Source of the DNA: CAWDDA01 sp963813345
GTDB lineage: Bacteria; Acidobacteriota; Blastocatellia; RBC074
Reading direction: 5' to 3'
Assembly: GCA_963813345.1 (NCBI GenBank)
Contig: CAWEYR010000018.1
Location: forward strand, 1 to 44,371
DNA length: 44,371 nt
The translations under genes were made by a program, and so were the position numbers. Of this stretch, positions 7,935 to 17,398 are shown piece by piece (position 1 is the stretch's first letter; every line of letters begins with the position of its first letter). Below the pieces are notes generated by a model. It searched no databases and was not told the origin of the DNA. It was given only the letters and a program-made list of their open reading frames with translations.

Positions 7935-8577
7935 AAATCTGATTGAGATGATCCGGCAGATGCCACCCTTTGGCGTTCTTTTCGCCCTCTTTCTCGTGGC
8001 ATATGTCGAGAACATTTTTCCGCCATCGCCGAGCGATGTTCTCACCGTTTTCGCAGGAACACTGGTGGGAGCGGCAACAATAGGGTTCGTGCCTGCGCTT
8101 GCAGCAGCAACGCTCGGTGGCACGCTCGGCTTTATGACAGCGTATGCTGCCGGCAGATACTTTGAACAACGAGTCGTTCAGGGAAAATTCGGCAAGTATC
8201 TTCCAGCGACGACGATTCATCAGGTCGAGCAACTTTTTCGAAAGTATGGCTACGGCGTGATTATCGCCAACCGTTTTCTCGCGGGAACGAGGGCAGTCGT
8301 CTCGTTTTTTGCCGGCATGTCGCGAATGAATCTTCCAGTCACTACCGCTCTTTGTGCAGTGAGCGCTGCCGTATGGAACTCAATCCTGCTCTATCTGGGT
8401 ATCATTTTTGCCAATAACTGGAAAGAGGCGGTGGTATATATTCAACGTTATGCGATGTTCGCAACCATCGCGATCGTGATTTCGCTTATAGTTTTTGGAT
8501 GGATGTACTTCCGTCGCCGCAGACTACAAACCGCACAGATTCAAACATCGGAGCTTGACAAAGATGGGACTAATTGA
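7921..8577 (+). CDS. DedA-family membrane protein
   Basis: About 218 residues from the ATG at 7921, a start chosen because it begins the DedA pattern; it overlaps the preceding gene by 14 bp. Family marks are FLVAYVENIFPPSPSDVLTV with the acidic/proline re-entrant loop, a glycine-rich TLGGTLGFMTAYAAGRY, and the Arg motif NRFLAGTRAVVSFFAGMSRM. There are about five hydrophobic segments, and the C-terminus is basic. DedA proteins are inner-membrane flippases or transporters, with undecaprenyl-phosphate and phospholipid recycling shown for some members. Which lipid this one moves cannot be told. The stop overlaps the pta start by 14 bp. Confidence 0.9.
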   Translation: MQSVENLIEMIRQMPPFGVLFALFLVAYVENIFPPSPSDVLTVFAGTLVGAATIGFVPALAAATLGGTLGFMTAYAAGRYFEQRVVQGKFGKYLPATTIHQVEQLFRKYGYGVIIANRFLAGTRAVVSFFAGMSRMNLPVTTALCAVSAAVWNSILLYLGIIFANNWKEAVVYIQRYAMFATIAIVISLIVFGWMYFRRRRLQTAQIQTSELDKDGTN

Positions 8578-9652
8578 CCTTATCAGATCCAAAGCCGCTC
8601 AGTCACCGCGCCATATCGTTCTTCCGGAAGGTGATGACGATCGCACGATTGTGGCTGCTTCTGAAATTGCCGCGCGTCGGCTGGCGCGAGTTACTGTGCT
8701 TGGCCACGAGGAGAAGATCAGGGACCGCGCTTCATCGCTTGGCGTGTCGCTGACAAATGTACCGATCCTCGATCATAAGAATTCCGCAGATTTCGAGAGG
8801 TTTGCTGCCGAGTTCTATGATCTGCGCCGAGCCAAGGGTGCGACGCGTGACGACGCGCGGCAGGCGCTCGAGGATCCGCTCTATTTTGCCGATATGATGG
8901 TCAGGGCAGGCAAGGCCGATGGCTCCGTTGCCGGAGCGACAAACACCACCGCGCATACCGTGCGAGCGGCGCTCGTCACGATTGGAGTCAAGACAGGCTT
9001 CAAGCTGGTCTCGTCTTTCTTCCTCATGGACCTCAAAGACAAGAGCTTTGGTGCAGATGGCGCAATGCTTTTCGCTGATTGCGGCGTTAATGTAAGTCCG
9101 ACTGCCGAACAACTTGCTGAGATCGCAATAGCAACGGCGGAGAGTGGACGCGCGCTTCTCGGGATAGAGCCTCGCGTTGCGATGCTTTCGTTTTCGACCA
9201 AGGGAAGCGCAAAACATGCGGAAGCAGACAAGGTCATCGAAGCTACGCGAACGGCGCGGGAGCGGGCGCCTGAGCTCGAGATCGATGGCGAGCTGCAACT
9301 CGATGCCGCAATTGTCCCCAAAGTTGGCGAATCAAAAGCAAAAGGCTCGAGCGTCGCCGGACGAGCCAATATTCTCGTCTTTCCCGATCTGAATTCAGGC
9401 AACATCGGATACAAGCTCAGCAGAGAGGCTTGCGGGTGCGACGGCGATAGGTCCGATTCTCAGGGGCTCAGCAAACCAGCTAACGACCTTTCGCGCGGCT
9501 GCAAGGCAGAAGACATTGTCGATGTCGTCGCTGTGACTGCAGTGCAGGCGCTGAGAGCGCAGGTCTCCTGGGCGCTTAGTCCGCCTGAAGGCGGTACTCA
9601 GCGCCTCCATGTCAACTTCTCTGAAATGCGCGCTCCATTTCGCGCATCGTGA
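8564..9652 (+). CDS. pta: Phosphate acetyltransferase with a compensated frameshift and a repeat-derived tail
   Basis: It converts acetyl-CoA and phosphate to acetyl phosphate in acetate metabolism. The ATG at 8564 gives about 362 residues against the usual 330. PTA marks are HIVLPEGDDDRT, DPLYFADMMVRAGKADGSVAG, GADGAMLFADCGVNVSP, VAMLSFSTKGSA, and VPKVGESKAKGSSVAGRANI. Between 9418 and 9461 the frame is wrong. As read it gives SREACGCDGDRSDS, but one base removed at the start and one added at the end gives AERLAGATAIGPILQGL, the conserved family text. The last ~30 residues come from a repeat at 9581-9597 (read as SPPEGGT) and run 41 bp into the end of convergent mutL. No acetate kinase gene is adjacent. 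Confidence 0.88.
   Translation: MGLIDLIRSKAAQSPRHIVLPEGDDDRTIVAASEIAARRLARVTVLGHEEKIRDRASSLGVSLTNVPILDHKNSADFERFAAEFYDLRRAKGATRDDARQALEDPLYFADMMVRAGKADGSVAGATNTTAHTVRAALVTIGVKTGFKLVSSFFLMDLKDKSFGADGAMLFADCGVNVSPTAEQLAEIAIATAESGRALLGIEPRVAMLSFSTKGSAKHAEADKVIEATRTARERAPELEIDGELQLDAAIVPKVGESKAKGSSVAGRANILVFPDLNSGNIGYKLSREACGCDGDRSDSQGLSKPANDLSRGCKAEDIVDVVAVTAVQALRAQVSWALSPPEGGTQRLHVNFSEMRAPFRAS
9581..9597 (+). repeat. Short palindrome copy inside the pta 3' end
   Basis: CCGCCTGAAGGCGGTAC, the head of the dispersed repeat seen complete at 17833-17860. Here it lies inside the pta reading frame and supplies part of its C-terminal tail. Confidence 0.8.
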
Positions 9653-11474
9653 TTCGCAGGATGATCGGCCGTCCATGGGGGCACGTCGCCGGATTCTGCA
9701 TACGCAAGAGCTCATCGACAAGCCACTGCATCTTCTCGTGTGATAGCGGCATATTGATCTTTACGGCTGCCCTGCAGGCGAGTCCCGCTGCAATCTCAGC
9801 TCGCAGTTCGTCCAGGCTCAATCCACGCCGGTCTTCTTCAATCGAATCGATTAGTTCAGTGAGCAGTGATTGTGCGGCGCCGGGCTCGAGGATTGCCGGG
9901 ATCGCTCTCACTGCTATCGTTCGCCCCGATAGCCGGGATATCTCGAAACCGTTCTGCTCGAGTTCGGGCACCAGCTTATCGAACGCGGCCGCCTGTGCAG
10001 GAGTCAGGTCGAAAGTCTCCGGTATGAGTTGCCGTTGTACTTCGATGCCGTTTCGGCGGAGAGCATTCCAGTGCAGTTCAAACAATATGCGCTCGTGAGC
10101 CACGTGCTGATCGATCAGAAGGAGACCGGAACGATCTACTGCGGCGATAAAGCTTGAATGGATCTGCCCCAGAATGCTGATCTCATCTGCCTCGAGCGTC
10201 AGATTCTGCGCCGGTCTCAATTGATTGCCAAACGCATCCGATCCTTTTGTTTGAAGGCAGCCGTGCGAGGACGTTGTTGACGTATGCCGTTCCGGTGAAG
10301 CCGGCGCTTCAGTTCGTTCGACAGGTCGAATGAAGCTCAGGTCAATCGTTGCTTGTTCAGGTACCGGGACCGCGACCGGCGGCGGTGCAAGCTCGAGAAC
10401 AGGAGCGGCACTCGACGCTGGTGCTGCAGCCTGTTGGGTAACGGAGACTTTCGGTGGTTCGTCTACGAATCTTGTTGCGGCGGCTCGCGCCTGACCGATC
10501 GCGCCACGAATAGCATCACGAACCAGATCATAGACAATGGCAGAGCGAAAAAACCGCACTTCGGTTTTTGCGGGATGCACATTCACATCGACTTCATGCG
10601 GAGGTACTTCAACAAAAAGCATTGCAGATGGAAATGTCCCTGATGGAATCATCGCACGGAAACCTTCACTCAATGCGCGAGCGAGCAGACGATCTTTCAC
10701 GTAGCGCCGGTTGACGAAGAAGTACTGGTTATCTCGCGTCGTGCGTGCGGCGGAAGGCGATGAGACAAAGCCGCGGATTACCATATCACCTGCTGCTCGC
10801 TCGACCTCGATCAGATCGCCAATAAAGGAGTCACCGAAAATCTGGTAGGCGCGTTCGCGCAAATCAGCTGCGGGGACTACATTGAGAGTCTCACGTCCGT
10901 TATTGATCAACTTGAATGAAAGCTGCGGATGCGCGAGTCCGTAGTGCGTCACCAGATTGGCGATATGAAAGCTTTCGGTGGCTTCTGATTTGAGGAACTT
11001 GCGTCTCGCAGGAACATTGAAAAAAAGGTCTTTGATCTGAATCTCGGTGCCGCGAGCAATTGCAGCGTCCCGGACCGCATACATCTTTCCTCCGGAAATC
11101 TCGACTTCGGAGCCAACCAGATCGGCATCCCTTTGCGTGCGCATCTTTGCGCGGCTGACCGAAGCGATGGATGCGAGAGCTTCGCCGCGAAAGCCCAGGG
11201 TCAGAATTGCCTCGAGGTCTTCCACGGTGCGAATCTTGCTCGTAGCGTGTCGCTCAAACGCAAGAATCGCATCATCGCGGTTCATTCCTTCCCCATTATC
11301 GGAAACGCGAATCATCCGTCGTCCACCGGACTCGATCGAGACTTCGATTCTGGTGGCGCCGGCGTCAATTGAATTCTCGAGAAGCTCTTTGACGATGGAA
11401 GCCGGTCTCTCTACAACTTCTCCGGCAGCGATTTTGTTAGCAAGGTTGTCAGGAAGGACACGAATCTTTGACAT
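9612..11474 (-). CDS. mutL: DNA mismatch repair protein MutL
   Basis: A 620-residue protein linking MutS mismatch recognition to strand incision. The N-terminal GHKL ATPase has KIAAGEVVERPASIVKELLE-NSIDAGAT, SDNGEGM and TLGFRGEALASIASVS. A Pro/Ala-rich linker covers about 330-420. The C-terminal dimerisation/endonuclease domain has DQHVAHERILFE, the nicking-site motif DQHAxxERxxxE with Ala to Val, and CPHGRP near the end. MutL here is therefore probably the nicking type, with no need for MutH. It is convergent with pta and overlaps its tail. A hairpin element lies just upstream of its start. Confidence 0.97.
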   Translation of the reverse strand: MSKIRVLPDNLANKIAAGEVVERPASIVKELLENSIDAGATRIEVSIESGGRRMIRVSDNGEGMNRDDAILAFERHATSKIRTVEDLEAILTLGFRGEALASIASVSRAKMRTQRDADLVGSEVEISGGKMYAVRDAAIARGTEIQIKDLFFNVPARRKFLKSEATESFHIANLVTHYGLAHPQLSFKLINNGRETLNVVPAADLRERAYQIFGDSFIGDLIEVERAAGDMVIRGFVSSPSAARTTRDNQYFFVNRRYVKDRLLARALSEGFRAMIPSGTFPSAMLFVEVPPHEVDVNVHPAKTEVRFFRSAIVYDLVRDAIRGAIGQARAAATRFVDEPPKVSVTQQAAAPASSAAPVLELAPPPVAVPVPEQATIDLSFIRPVERTEAPASPERHTSTTSSHGCLQTKGSDAFGNQLRPAQNLTLEADEISILGQIHSSFIAAVDRSGLLLIDQHVAHERILFELHWNALRRNGIEVQRQLIPETFDLTPAQAAAFDKLVPELEQNGFEISRLSGRTIAVRAIPAILEPGAAQSLLTELIDSIEEDRRGLSLDELRAEIAAGLACRAAVKINMPLSHEKMQWLVDELLRMQNPATCPHGRPIILRITMREMERAFQRS

Positions 11475-11496
11475 AAAGGGAGATGATACCGCAAAG

Positions 11497-11635
11497 AGGG
11501 GTCAGGGGTCAGGGGGTCGGGGATGGAGTTCAAGATTTAGCATTGTCATGGCGCTGAGAATCTTGAACTGACAAACGCCGCAAGCTAAAGCTCTGAACTC
11601 TCATACCCGACCCCCGACCCCTGACCCCTGACCCC
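11497..11635. repeat. 139-bp inverted-repeat element with GGGTCAG-type arms
   Basis: The outer left arm (about 11497-11522) is GGGGTCAGGGGTCAGGGGG-type text ending in TCGGGG. The right arm (about 11604-11635) is its inverse, CCCGACCCCCGACCCCTGAC and so on. Inside sit GGAGTTCAAGATTTAGC and GCAAGCTAAAGCTCTGAACTC, diverged copies of the core shared with the 25.8 and 35.8 kb hairpins. It fills the whole gap between the mutL start and the cusB stop. Confidence 0.85.
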
Positions 11636-11638
11636 TTC

Positions 11639-12877
11639 TTACTTCGGGTTCCGCTTGAGACTTTCGGCCCGCAATAGAAAGCTTCCTTCGGTCACTACAC
11701 GGTCGCCTGATGACAAACCTTCAAGAATGATTGTGCGACCGTCTGTTTCTGAGCCGGTCTTGATCTCGCGCCGGAGAAAGACTCCAGGTTCGCGGGTGGC
11801 CACAAAAACCACTTCGGTAGATCCAATCTTCTGGATGGCGCTCCGTGGAACGGTCACGTGTGACTGGGGAATCGCGGATGAAGAAGATGCTGATGCGCTG
11901 AAGTTGACATCAACAAACATACCCAGCCGGAACAATCCGCTCTGGTTATTCACGTCGATCCGCACCTGAGCGGTTCGCGTTTGCGGTTCAATCCGGGGAT
12001 CCATATATGAGACCTGACCACGGAACGAGCGCCCGCCGAAAGCAGGTGAACTGATGGTTGCCGGAGTGCCCATTCGAACTAAAGCGAAATCATTTTCGAA
12101 AATCTGAGCGATGACCCAGATGGTTGAAAGATCTGTGATTCGGAAAAGCTCCTTACCCGGGCCGACCAGTTCACCCTGATTGATATTGCGACTGAGAACG
12201 ATGCCCGAGGACGGGGATTCGACCGGAACGATTGCACTCATCTGATCAACAGTTGCGAGGCTGTCGACCTGCTTCGGTTTCATTCCGAGAAAGAGCAGTC
12301 GCTGGCGGGCTGAGGCAAGTCTTGCCTGCTCGGTCTTATATTCCGCTTCGACTGCTTCGAGCTCTTCGCGGCTGACTGCTCCAATCTCTGTAAGCTGCAC
12401 GGTTCGGCGAAAGTGCTGATGGTGTTTCTCGATGTCGGCCTGGAGCGACAGATATGTCGTTTGTGCCTCGGACAATTCCGTACTGAAGATGGTTGCGAGT
12501 CGTTGACCACGCGAAACGCGGTCGCCCAGAACAACGTTGATCTCGCGAACCAGGCCGCCCGCCAGAGGAAAGACCGGAACGTCTTTGTACGAGTTAGATT
12601 GAACAGTGCCAGTTGTGCGCAGAGTCTGAAGCTCTGTAGTGGCGCGTCCGTCCTCCAGGCGTGCTTCTTCTATTTTCAGTCCTGCATTCTCAACTTCTCT
12701 CGAGGTGAGAGAGATTGTGATTTCAGCCGGACCTCCAGAATTCTCGCGTCCGGTTGGAGGAGGTACGGGCTGGCCTGCAAAGCCTGCGTCCCTCCGTGAT
12801 CGCATCAGCCAGAAGCCCGCACCCGCAATCGCCACGAGCACGATGATGAGACCAATTATTAACCAACGCTTTGACAT
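11639..12877 (-). CDS. cusB: RND efflux periplasmic adaptor, CusB-type membrane fusion protein
   Basis: 412 residues. A single N-terminal membrane anchor (about 5-26) is followed by a Pro-rich linker, a barrel-sandwich segment (VFPLAGGLVREINVVLGDRV), a helical hairpin rich in Glu, Ala and Arg (about 130-200), IVPVESPSSGIVLSRNINQGE, and the beta-barrel/membrane-proximal domains (GRSFRGQVSYMDPRIEPQTR, then VTVPRSAIQKIG). It links the inner-membrane pump CusA to the outer-membrane channel. It is the last gene of the efflux operon on the minus strand, 30 bp after the TolC-like gene. The Met ligands of E. coli CusB are not obvious, so metal handling by this subunit is unproved. Confidence 0.92.
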   Translation of the reverse strand: MSKRWLIIGLIIVLVAIAGAGFWLMRSRRDAGFAGQPVPPPTGRENSGGPAEITISLTSREVENAGLKIEEARLEDGRATTELQTLRTTGTVQSNSYKDVPVFPLAGGLVREINVVLGDRVSRGQRLATIFSTELSEAQTTYLSLQADIEKHHQHFRRTVQLTEIGAVSREELEAVEAEYKTEQARLASARQRLLFLGMKPKQVDSLATVDQMSAIVPVESPSSGIVLSRNINQGELVGPGKELFRITDLSTIWVIAQIFENDFALVRMGTPATISSPAFGGRSFRGQVSYMDPRIEPQTRTAQVRIDVNNQSGLFRLGMFVDVNFSASASSSSAIPQSHVTVPRSAIQKIGSTEVVFVATREPGVFLRREIKTGSETDGRTIILEGLSSGDRVVTEGSFLLRAESLKRNPK

Positions 12878-12907
12878 CTTGTGTTCCTTAGGTACACCTA
12901 AACATAC

Positions 12908-14255
12908 CTACGTTCCTACCACTCGATCGATTTCGGTGAGCGAATCAAAGTATTCCTTGAGCGCATCCGTGTAGCCGGTTTCGATCTCGGTAAAACGGCG
13001 CTGTCCGGCCAGGTAGTCGAGTGCTGTCTTGTACCCAAGCGTGTAAGTCTGCCGGATCACATCGAGATTGCGAATTGCAGGTTCGCGCACACTATCCCGA
13101 TAGATTCTCAATGTAGATTCTGCGCGCGCATGTCTCGCATATGCTGCAGTGACCTCATTGCGAATCACTCGTTCGAGAAACTCGCGCCGTTCGCGCGCTG
13201 CTTCCGCCGATGCGCTTGCGGCTTCGACCAGACCCTGATTCTTGTTCCTGAACGGCAGAGTAAATCGCACGCCAAACGTCGCCATGTGAAAGACGCCGGT
13301 CACCGGGACCAGCACGCCGGCATCGTTGAAACCACGGACGTCGTACCCGAGATTCATCCGCGAATAGTTGGCGAAGATGCTGGCATCTATCTTTCCTTCG
13401 CGCCTCGCCTGCTCTGCCTGAGCAAGCGCGATCTCTTCAGTTTTGCGGAGTGCGAGCAAATCAGGCCGTGAAGCAAGCGCATGCCGCAAAGCTTCATCTC
13501 GAGACAAGACTTGCCTTGAGCTCGAGGCCAGGAAATCGCCACGCAGCATCAGCCGCTCGTCAGGCGGCATCCCGATGATCTTCTTGAGTTCCAATAGCGA
13601 CTGTTCTGCTCTGTTCTCAAAACCTATCACGGTTGCGTCGGCGCGGTTCAGTTCGACAAGCACCTCGCTGCTCTCAAATGGCGGACTCTTGCCGAGGTCG
13701 ACCCGCGCCTGGACAAGCGTGTAGGATTCGCCTGTAAGGCGAAGGGTTTCTCCAGAGAATGTGAGGTTGCGCGCGGCCGCCAGGACTTCGCCGTATTTCG
13801 AACGAACCTCGGCTGAGAGACGACGCTCGAAATCCCGAAGCTCGGCTTCGCGCATCTCGAGTTCGCGCTGAACTACAACCTGTCGTCCTTCGCGCCGGCC
13901 CTTCAACTCGAGAGGAAGCTCGAAACCGACCATGATCGTCGAGTCCGGACCGTTTACTGCCTGCGATGCGCTCGACTCGATAATTGGATTCGGCTTTAGT
14001 CCGGCCTGAGTCAGCCGCCCCCTGACTTCATCCAGCAGCCTGCGTGCGGCCGCGAGCTCTCCGTTGTGTTCGAGAGCATAACGGACGACGTCATCGGCCG
14101 TCTGTCCGTTTGCGGGGTCAATGAACTGAGATTGAATCGACTGCCTTGCCACAGCAGTTGCTGCTAGCAGCGGGTTGTGTTCCCTGTCCCTGCGCGATCG
14201 AGCTCACCACGAGCAGCACGCTAAGGCTTGTAAGGAACGCTCGGTATAGTTGCAT
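12908..14255 (-). CDS. TolC-family outer-membrane efflux protein (CusC/CzcC-like), leader in a shifted frame
   Basis: The main frame (GTG at 14152 to 12908, 414 residues) is an outer-membrane efflux protein with two coiled-coil repeats: ALEHNGELAAARRLLDEVRG and ALASRPDLLALRKTEE begin the paired halves, and LPLELKGRREGRQ and LPFRNKNQG the matching strands. As read it has no signal peptide. One frame over, from the ATG at 14255, is a clear leader, MQLYRAFLTSLSVLLVVSS and on, which joins the main frame if one base is removed between about 14155 and 14190. The true start is therefore probably 14255, overlapping the cusA stop by 35 bp. It is the outer-membrane exit duct of the Cus-type pump. Confidence 0.88.
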
Positions 14256-17200
14256 CTTCATAAACAACCTCTTTCCGCTTGCGACCTCGCAACCAGTAAA
14301 AGATCACCGGTGTGACAATCAATACGTGAATCAGAGAGGAGACCATGCCGCCAAGAACTGGAGCAGCGAGCGGCTTCATGACTTCAGCGCCTGAGCTCGT
14401 GCTCCACATGATCGGCATCAGCCCCGCAACCACCGTTGTGACTGTCATTACTTTGGGTCTTAGTCTGAGTAGAGCACCATCGATTACCGCCTGCTTGAGG
14501 TCTTCGCGACTGATGTCTCCGCCGTGTTCTGCCTTTGCCCGCTCGACCGCTTCATTCAGATAGATCACCATTACCATTCCAGTCTGAACGGCGGTCCCGA
14601 AGAGTGCGATGAAGCCGACCCATACCGCGACGGAAAAGTTGTAGCCGAGCGCGTAGACAAGATAGACGCCTCCCGTCAATGCGAAAGGCACAGCGAGCAA
14701 CACGTGAGCCGCTTCAATAATCGAGTGATAGGTGAAGTAGAGAAGAACGAAAATGACGAGGAGCACTATTGGAACCACAAGCTGAAGCCGCGCGCGTGCG
14801 CGTTGCTGATCCTCGTATTGTCCGCTCCAATCGAAGTAATAGCCGGCCGGAAGCTTGACTGTTCCGGCGATGGCCCCCTTTGCTTCTTCAACGAATCCAA
14901 TTGCGTCCCGCCCACGGACATTGACGAGGACAGTTCCACGAAGAAGACCGTTCTCGCTCGGTATCATTGCCGCTCCCTGCGTGGTCCGAATTGTTGCGAG
15001 TTGAGAGAGCGGAATCTGCGATCCGTTTGGAGCCGGTACGATCAGCCTTCCGAGGGCCTCGGCCGTTGAGCGAAACTCAGGAGCATAACGAACGCGCGCG
15101 GGAAATCGACGGCGTCCTTCGATTGTTACGGTGAGATTGGACTCACCGATACCAATGTCGATCACTTCCTGTATCGCCCGGACATCGATTCCATAGCGAG
15201 CCGCGGCCTCTCGATCTATTGTGATGTCCAGGTAAGGCGCACCGGTCAACGGCTCGGGCGAAGCATTGGCAGCGCCCGGAATCTGGCGCAACGCGTTCGC
15301 GACTTCATGCGAAAGTCGCTCGAGCTCATTCAAATCGCTGCCAAAGATCTTGACGCCGATCTCGGTGCGAATTCCCGTAGTCAGCATTTCGATGCGGTTG
15401 ATGATCGGTTGTGTCCATATGTTCTGCACCCCGGGCATCGACAGCCTCGCATCCATTTCAGCGATCAGCTTTTCGCGCGTCATTCCCGCTCTCCAGGTCG
15501 CCGGGTCCTTCAAGTGAATGATCGTTTCATTCATGTTTACCGGCGCCGGATCAGTTGATGTTTCAGCGCGTCCTGCCTTGCCAACTACCCATTCGACTTC
15601 AGGGAATGACTTTAGCGCGCGATCCTGCATCTGCATGATTCGCAGCGCTTCGTCGATCGAGATCGACGGGTCCGTAATCGGCATGTACATGAGATCGCCT
15701 TCGTTCAGTTCAGGCATGAATTCGTTGCCGATTCGCGTCGCAAGAAATAGCGCGCCCGCGAAGAGCGCCCCGGCGAGCAGGATCGTTATCACGCGATGCG
15801 CGAGTGCGAGTGACAGAATAGGCCTGTAGATCGCCTGCAACGTTCGCATCACGATGTTGTCTTCTTCCGCGTGAACGCGCCCGCCGAGCAGCAGCGTGCA
15901 AAGGACAGGAACCAGTGTGACGGCGATGATCGTTGCGGCAATCATCGCGAAGGTCTTCGTGAAGGCGAGCGGATGGAAGAGCTTTCCCTCGCGTCCCGTC
16001 AATGCAAAGACGGGCACAAACGCGAGAATGATGATCGCCATCGAAAAGAAGATCGGACGTCCCACGAGCTTCGTCGATCCAAGCACTGTCTGCCAGACGC
16101 GTCGTCGATCGCTGGTTGGAATACCCTCCCTTTCGATACTGCGGAAAGCGTTTTCGGTGACGACGATACCCGCATCGACAAGGACTCCGATAGCAATCGC
16201 AATTCCTGCCAGCGACATGAGGTTCGAACCGACACCGAGATAGTGCATGAAAAGAAACGAGGCGAGCACTGCGAGAGGAAGAGGAATCGTGACGATAAGT
16301 ATCGAACGGAAATGGAAGAGGAAGATTATGTGCGCGAGGGTAACGAGGAGAAGCTCTTCGATGAGCGCGCGCTTGAGCGTTGCAGTTGCCCTGAGGATCA
16401 GCTCGGTACGGTCGTAGAAGGGAACTATCCTCACTCCAGGCGGCAGACCCGCCTCGAGTGATCGCAGCTTCGCTTTCACCGCCTCGATGACGTCGAGTGC
16501 GTTGACGCCATACCGCGCGATCACGACTCCGCCTACTGCTTCCGCTCCGTCGCGGTCGAGCGCGCCGACTCTGAAGGCGTTGCCGATCTTGACCGCTGCT
16601 ACATTGCGAATATAGATCGGAGTGCCATTGCTGGCGCCGATCACGATATTCTCAATGTCGGTAGTCGAGTCGATCAGTCCTACGCCGCGAACTACGGACC
16701 ATTGACCACTTGACTCCACCACATTCCCGCCGACGTTCGAGTTGCTGCGACGCACCGCTTCGACCACCTGTGAAAGGGGAATCGAATAGCCGCGCAAACG
16801 GTTCGGATCGACGTCGATCTGGTATTGCTGAACATATCCGCCGACTGAGGCAACCTCGGCGACGCCGGGCACCGAGTTCAACTGGTATCGGATAAACCAG
16901 TCCTGAAGCGATCGAAGATCGCGCAGGTTGTGTCGCTCATCGTCGCGCCGGCCAACACTTTCAACCGTGTACCAGAAGACCTGCCCGACACCGGAAGCGT
17001 CAGGACCGAGAGTGGGTGCGACGCCCTCCGGAAGTTGTGAGGTTATCAGGTTCAGCCGTTCGAGCACCCTGGTACGCGCCCAGTAGAGCTCCGTCGAGTC
17101 CTCGAAGATGACGTTGATCATCGAGAACCCGAAGGCCGACTGTCCACGCACAGATCGTACGCCAGCCATTCCCTGCAACGCGGTCGAAAGCGGATAGGTT

Positions 17201-17394
17201 ATCTGATCTTCGACTTCCTGTGGTGACCGTCCTGTCCAGTCGGTGAAGACGATCACCTGGTTATCAGAAAGGTCGGGTATCGCATCGATTGGCGTGCGCA
17301 GAAGTGCCCAATAGCCCCATCCGGCCAGGAGCAAATAGATCGCAATGATTATCGCTCTGTTTCTGAGCGAAAACTCGATGATGCGATCGATCAT
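14221..17394 (-). CDS. cusA: Heavy-metal RND pump, CusA-type Cu(I)/Ag(I) efflux transporter
   Basis: 1057 residues, full length for the HME-RND family, with 12 hydrophobic segments and two periplasmic loops. The start reads LRTPIDAIPDLSDNQVIVFT, typical of CusA. The proton-relay Asp is in TM4 (GIAIAIGVLVDAGIVVTEN, Asp407). The three methionines that bind copper/silver in E. coli CusA (573, 623, 672) have counterparts at 571 (LMYMPIT), 621 (NMNETI) and 670 (EMLTTGI), each two residues earlier. That supports Cu(I)/Ag(I) rather than Zn/Co/Cd. The gene is the core of the operon: it starts 4 bp after the lipoprotein gene and overlaps the TolC-like gene. Confidence 0.95.
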   Translation of the reverse strand: MIDRIIEFSLRNRAIIIAIYLLLAGWGYWALLRTPIDAIPDLSDNQVIVFTDWTGRSPQEVEDQITYPLSTALQGMAGVRSVRGQSAFGFSMINVIFEDSTELYWARTRVLERLNLITSQLPEGVAPTLGPDASGVGQVFWYTVESVGRRDDERHNLRDLRSLQDWFIRYQLNSVPGVAEVASVGGYVQQYQIDVDPNRLRGYSIPLSQVVEAVRRSNSNVGGNVVESSGQWSVVRGVGLIDSTTDIENIVIGASNGTPIYIRNVAAVKIGNAFRVGALDRDGAEAVGGVVIARYGVNALDVIEAVKAKLRSLEAGLPPGVRIVPFYDRTELILRATATLKRALIEELLLVTLAHIIFLFHFRSILIVTIPLPLAVLASFLFMHYLGVGSNLMSLAGIAIAIGVLVDAGIVVTENAFRSIEREGIPTSDRRRVWQTVLGSTKLVGRPIFFSMAIIILAFVPVFALTGREGKLFHPLAFTKTFAMIAATIIAVTLVPVLCTLLLGGRVHAEEDNIVMRTLQAIYRPILSLALAHRVITILLAGALFAGALFLATRIGNEFMPELNEGDLMYMPITDPSISIDEALRIMQMQDRALKSFPEVEWVVGKAGRAETSTDPAPVNMNETIIHLKDPATWRAGMTREKLIAEMDARLSMPGVQNIWTQPIINRIEMLTTGIRTEIGVKIFGSDLNELERLSHEVANALRQIPGAANASPEPLTGAPYLDITIDREAAARYGIDVRAIQEVIDIGIGESNLTVTIEGRRRFPARVRYAPEFRSTAEALGRLIVPAPNGSQIPLSQLATIRTTQGAAMIPSENGLLRGTVLVNVRGRDAIGFVEEAKGAIAGTVKLPAGYYFDWSGQYEDQQRARARLQLVVPIVLLVIFVLLYFTYHSIIEAAHVLLAVPFALTGGVYLVYALGYNFSVAVWVGFIALFGTAVQTGMVMVIYLNEAVERAKAEHGGDISREDLKQAVIDGALLRLRPKVMTVTTVVAGLMPIMWSTSSGAEVMKPLAAPVLGGMVSSLIHVLIVTPVIFYWLRGRKRKEVVYEDATIPSVPYKP

Positions 17395-17398
17395 CGGA

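Noticed and set aside
8732..9414. Antisense open frames across pta
   Set aside because: They mirror a well-supported pta gene and show no domain.
11497..11635. CRISPR-like array because of GGGTCAG repeats
   Set aside because: Repeats are 7-8 bp with no spacers, and are mirrored as inverted arms. No cas genes are present anywhere in the window.
14221..17394. CzcA-type zinc/cobalt pump
   Set aside because: The presence of all three CusA copper/silver methionines and the LSDNQVIV start favours the monovalent-metal group.
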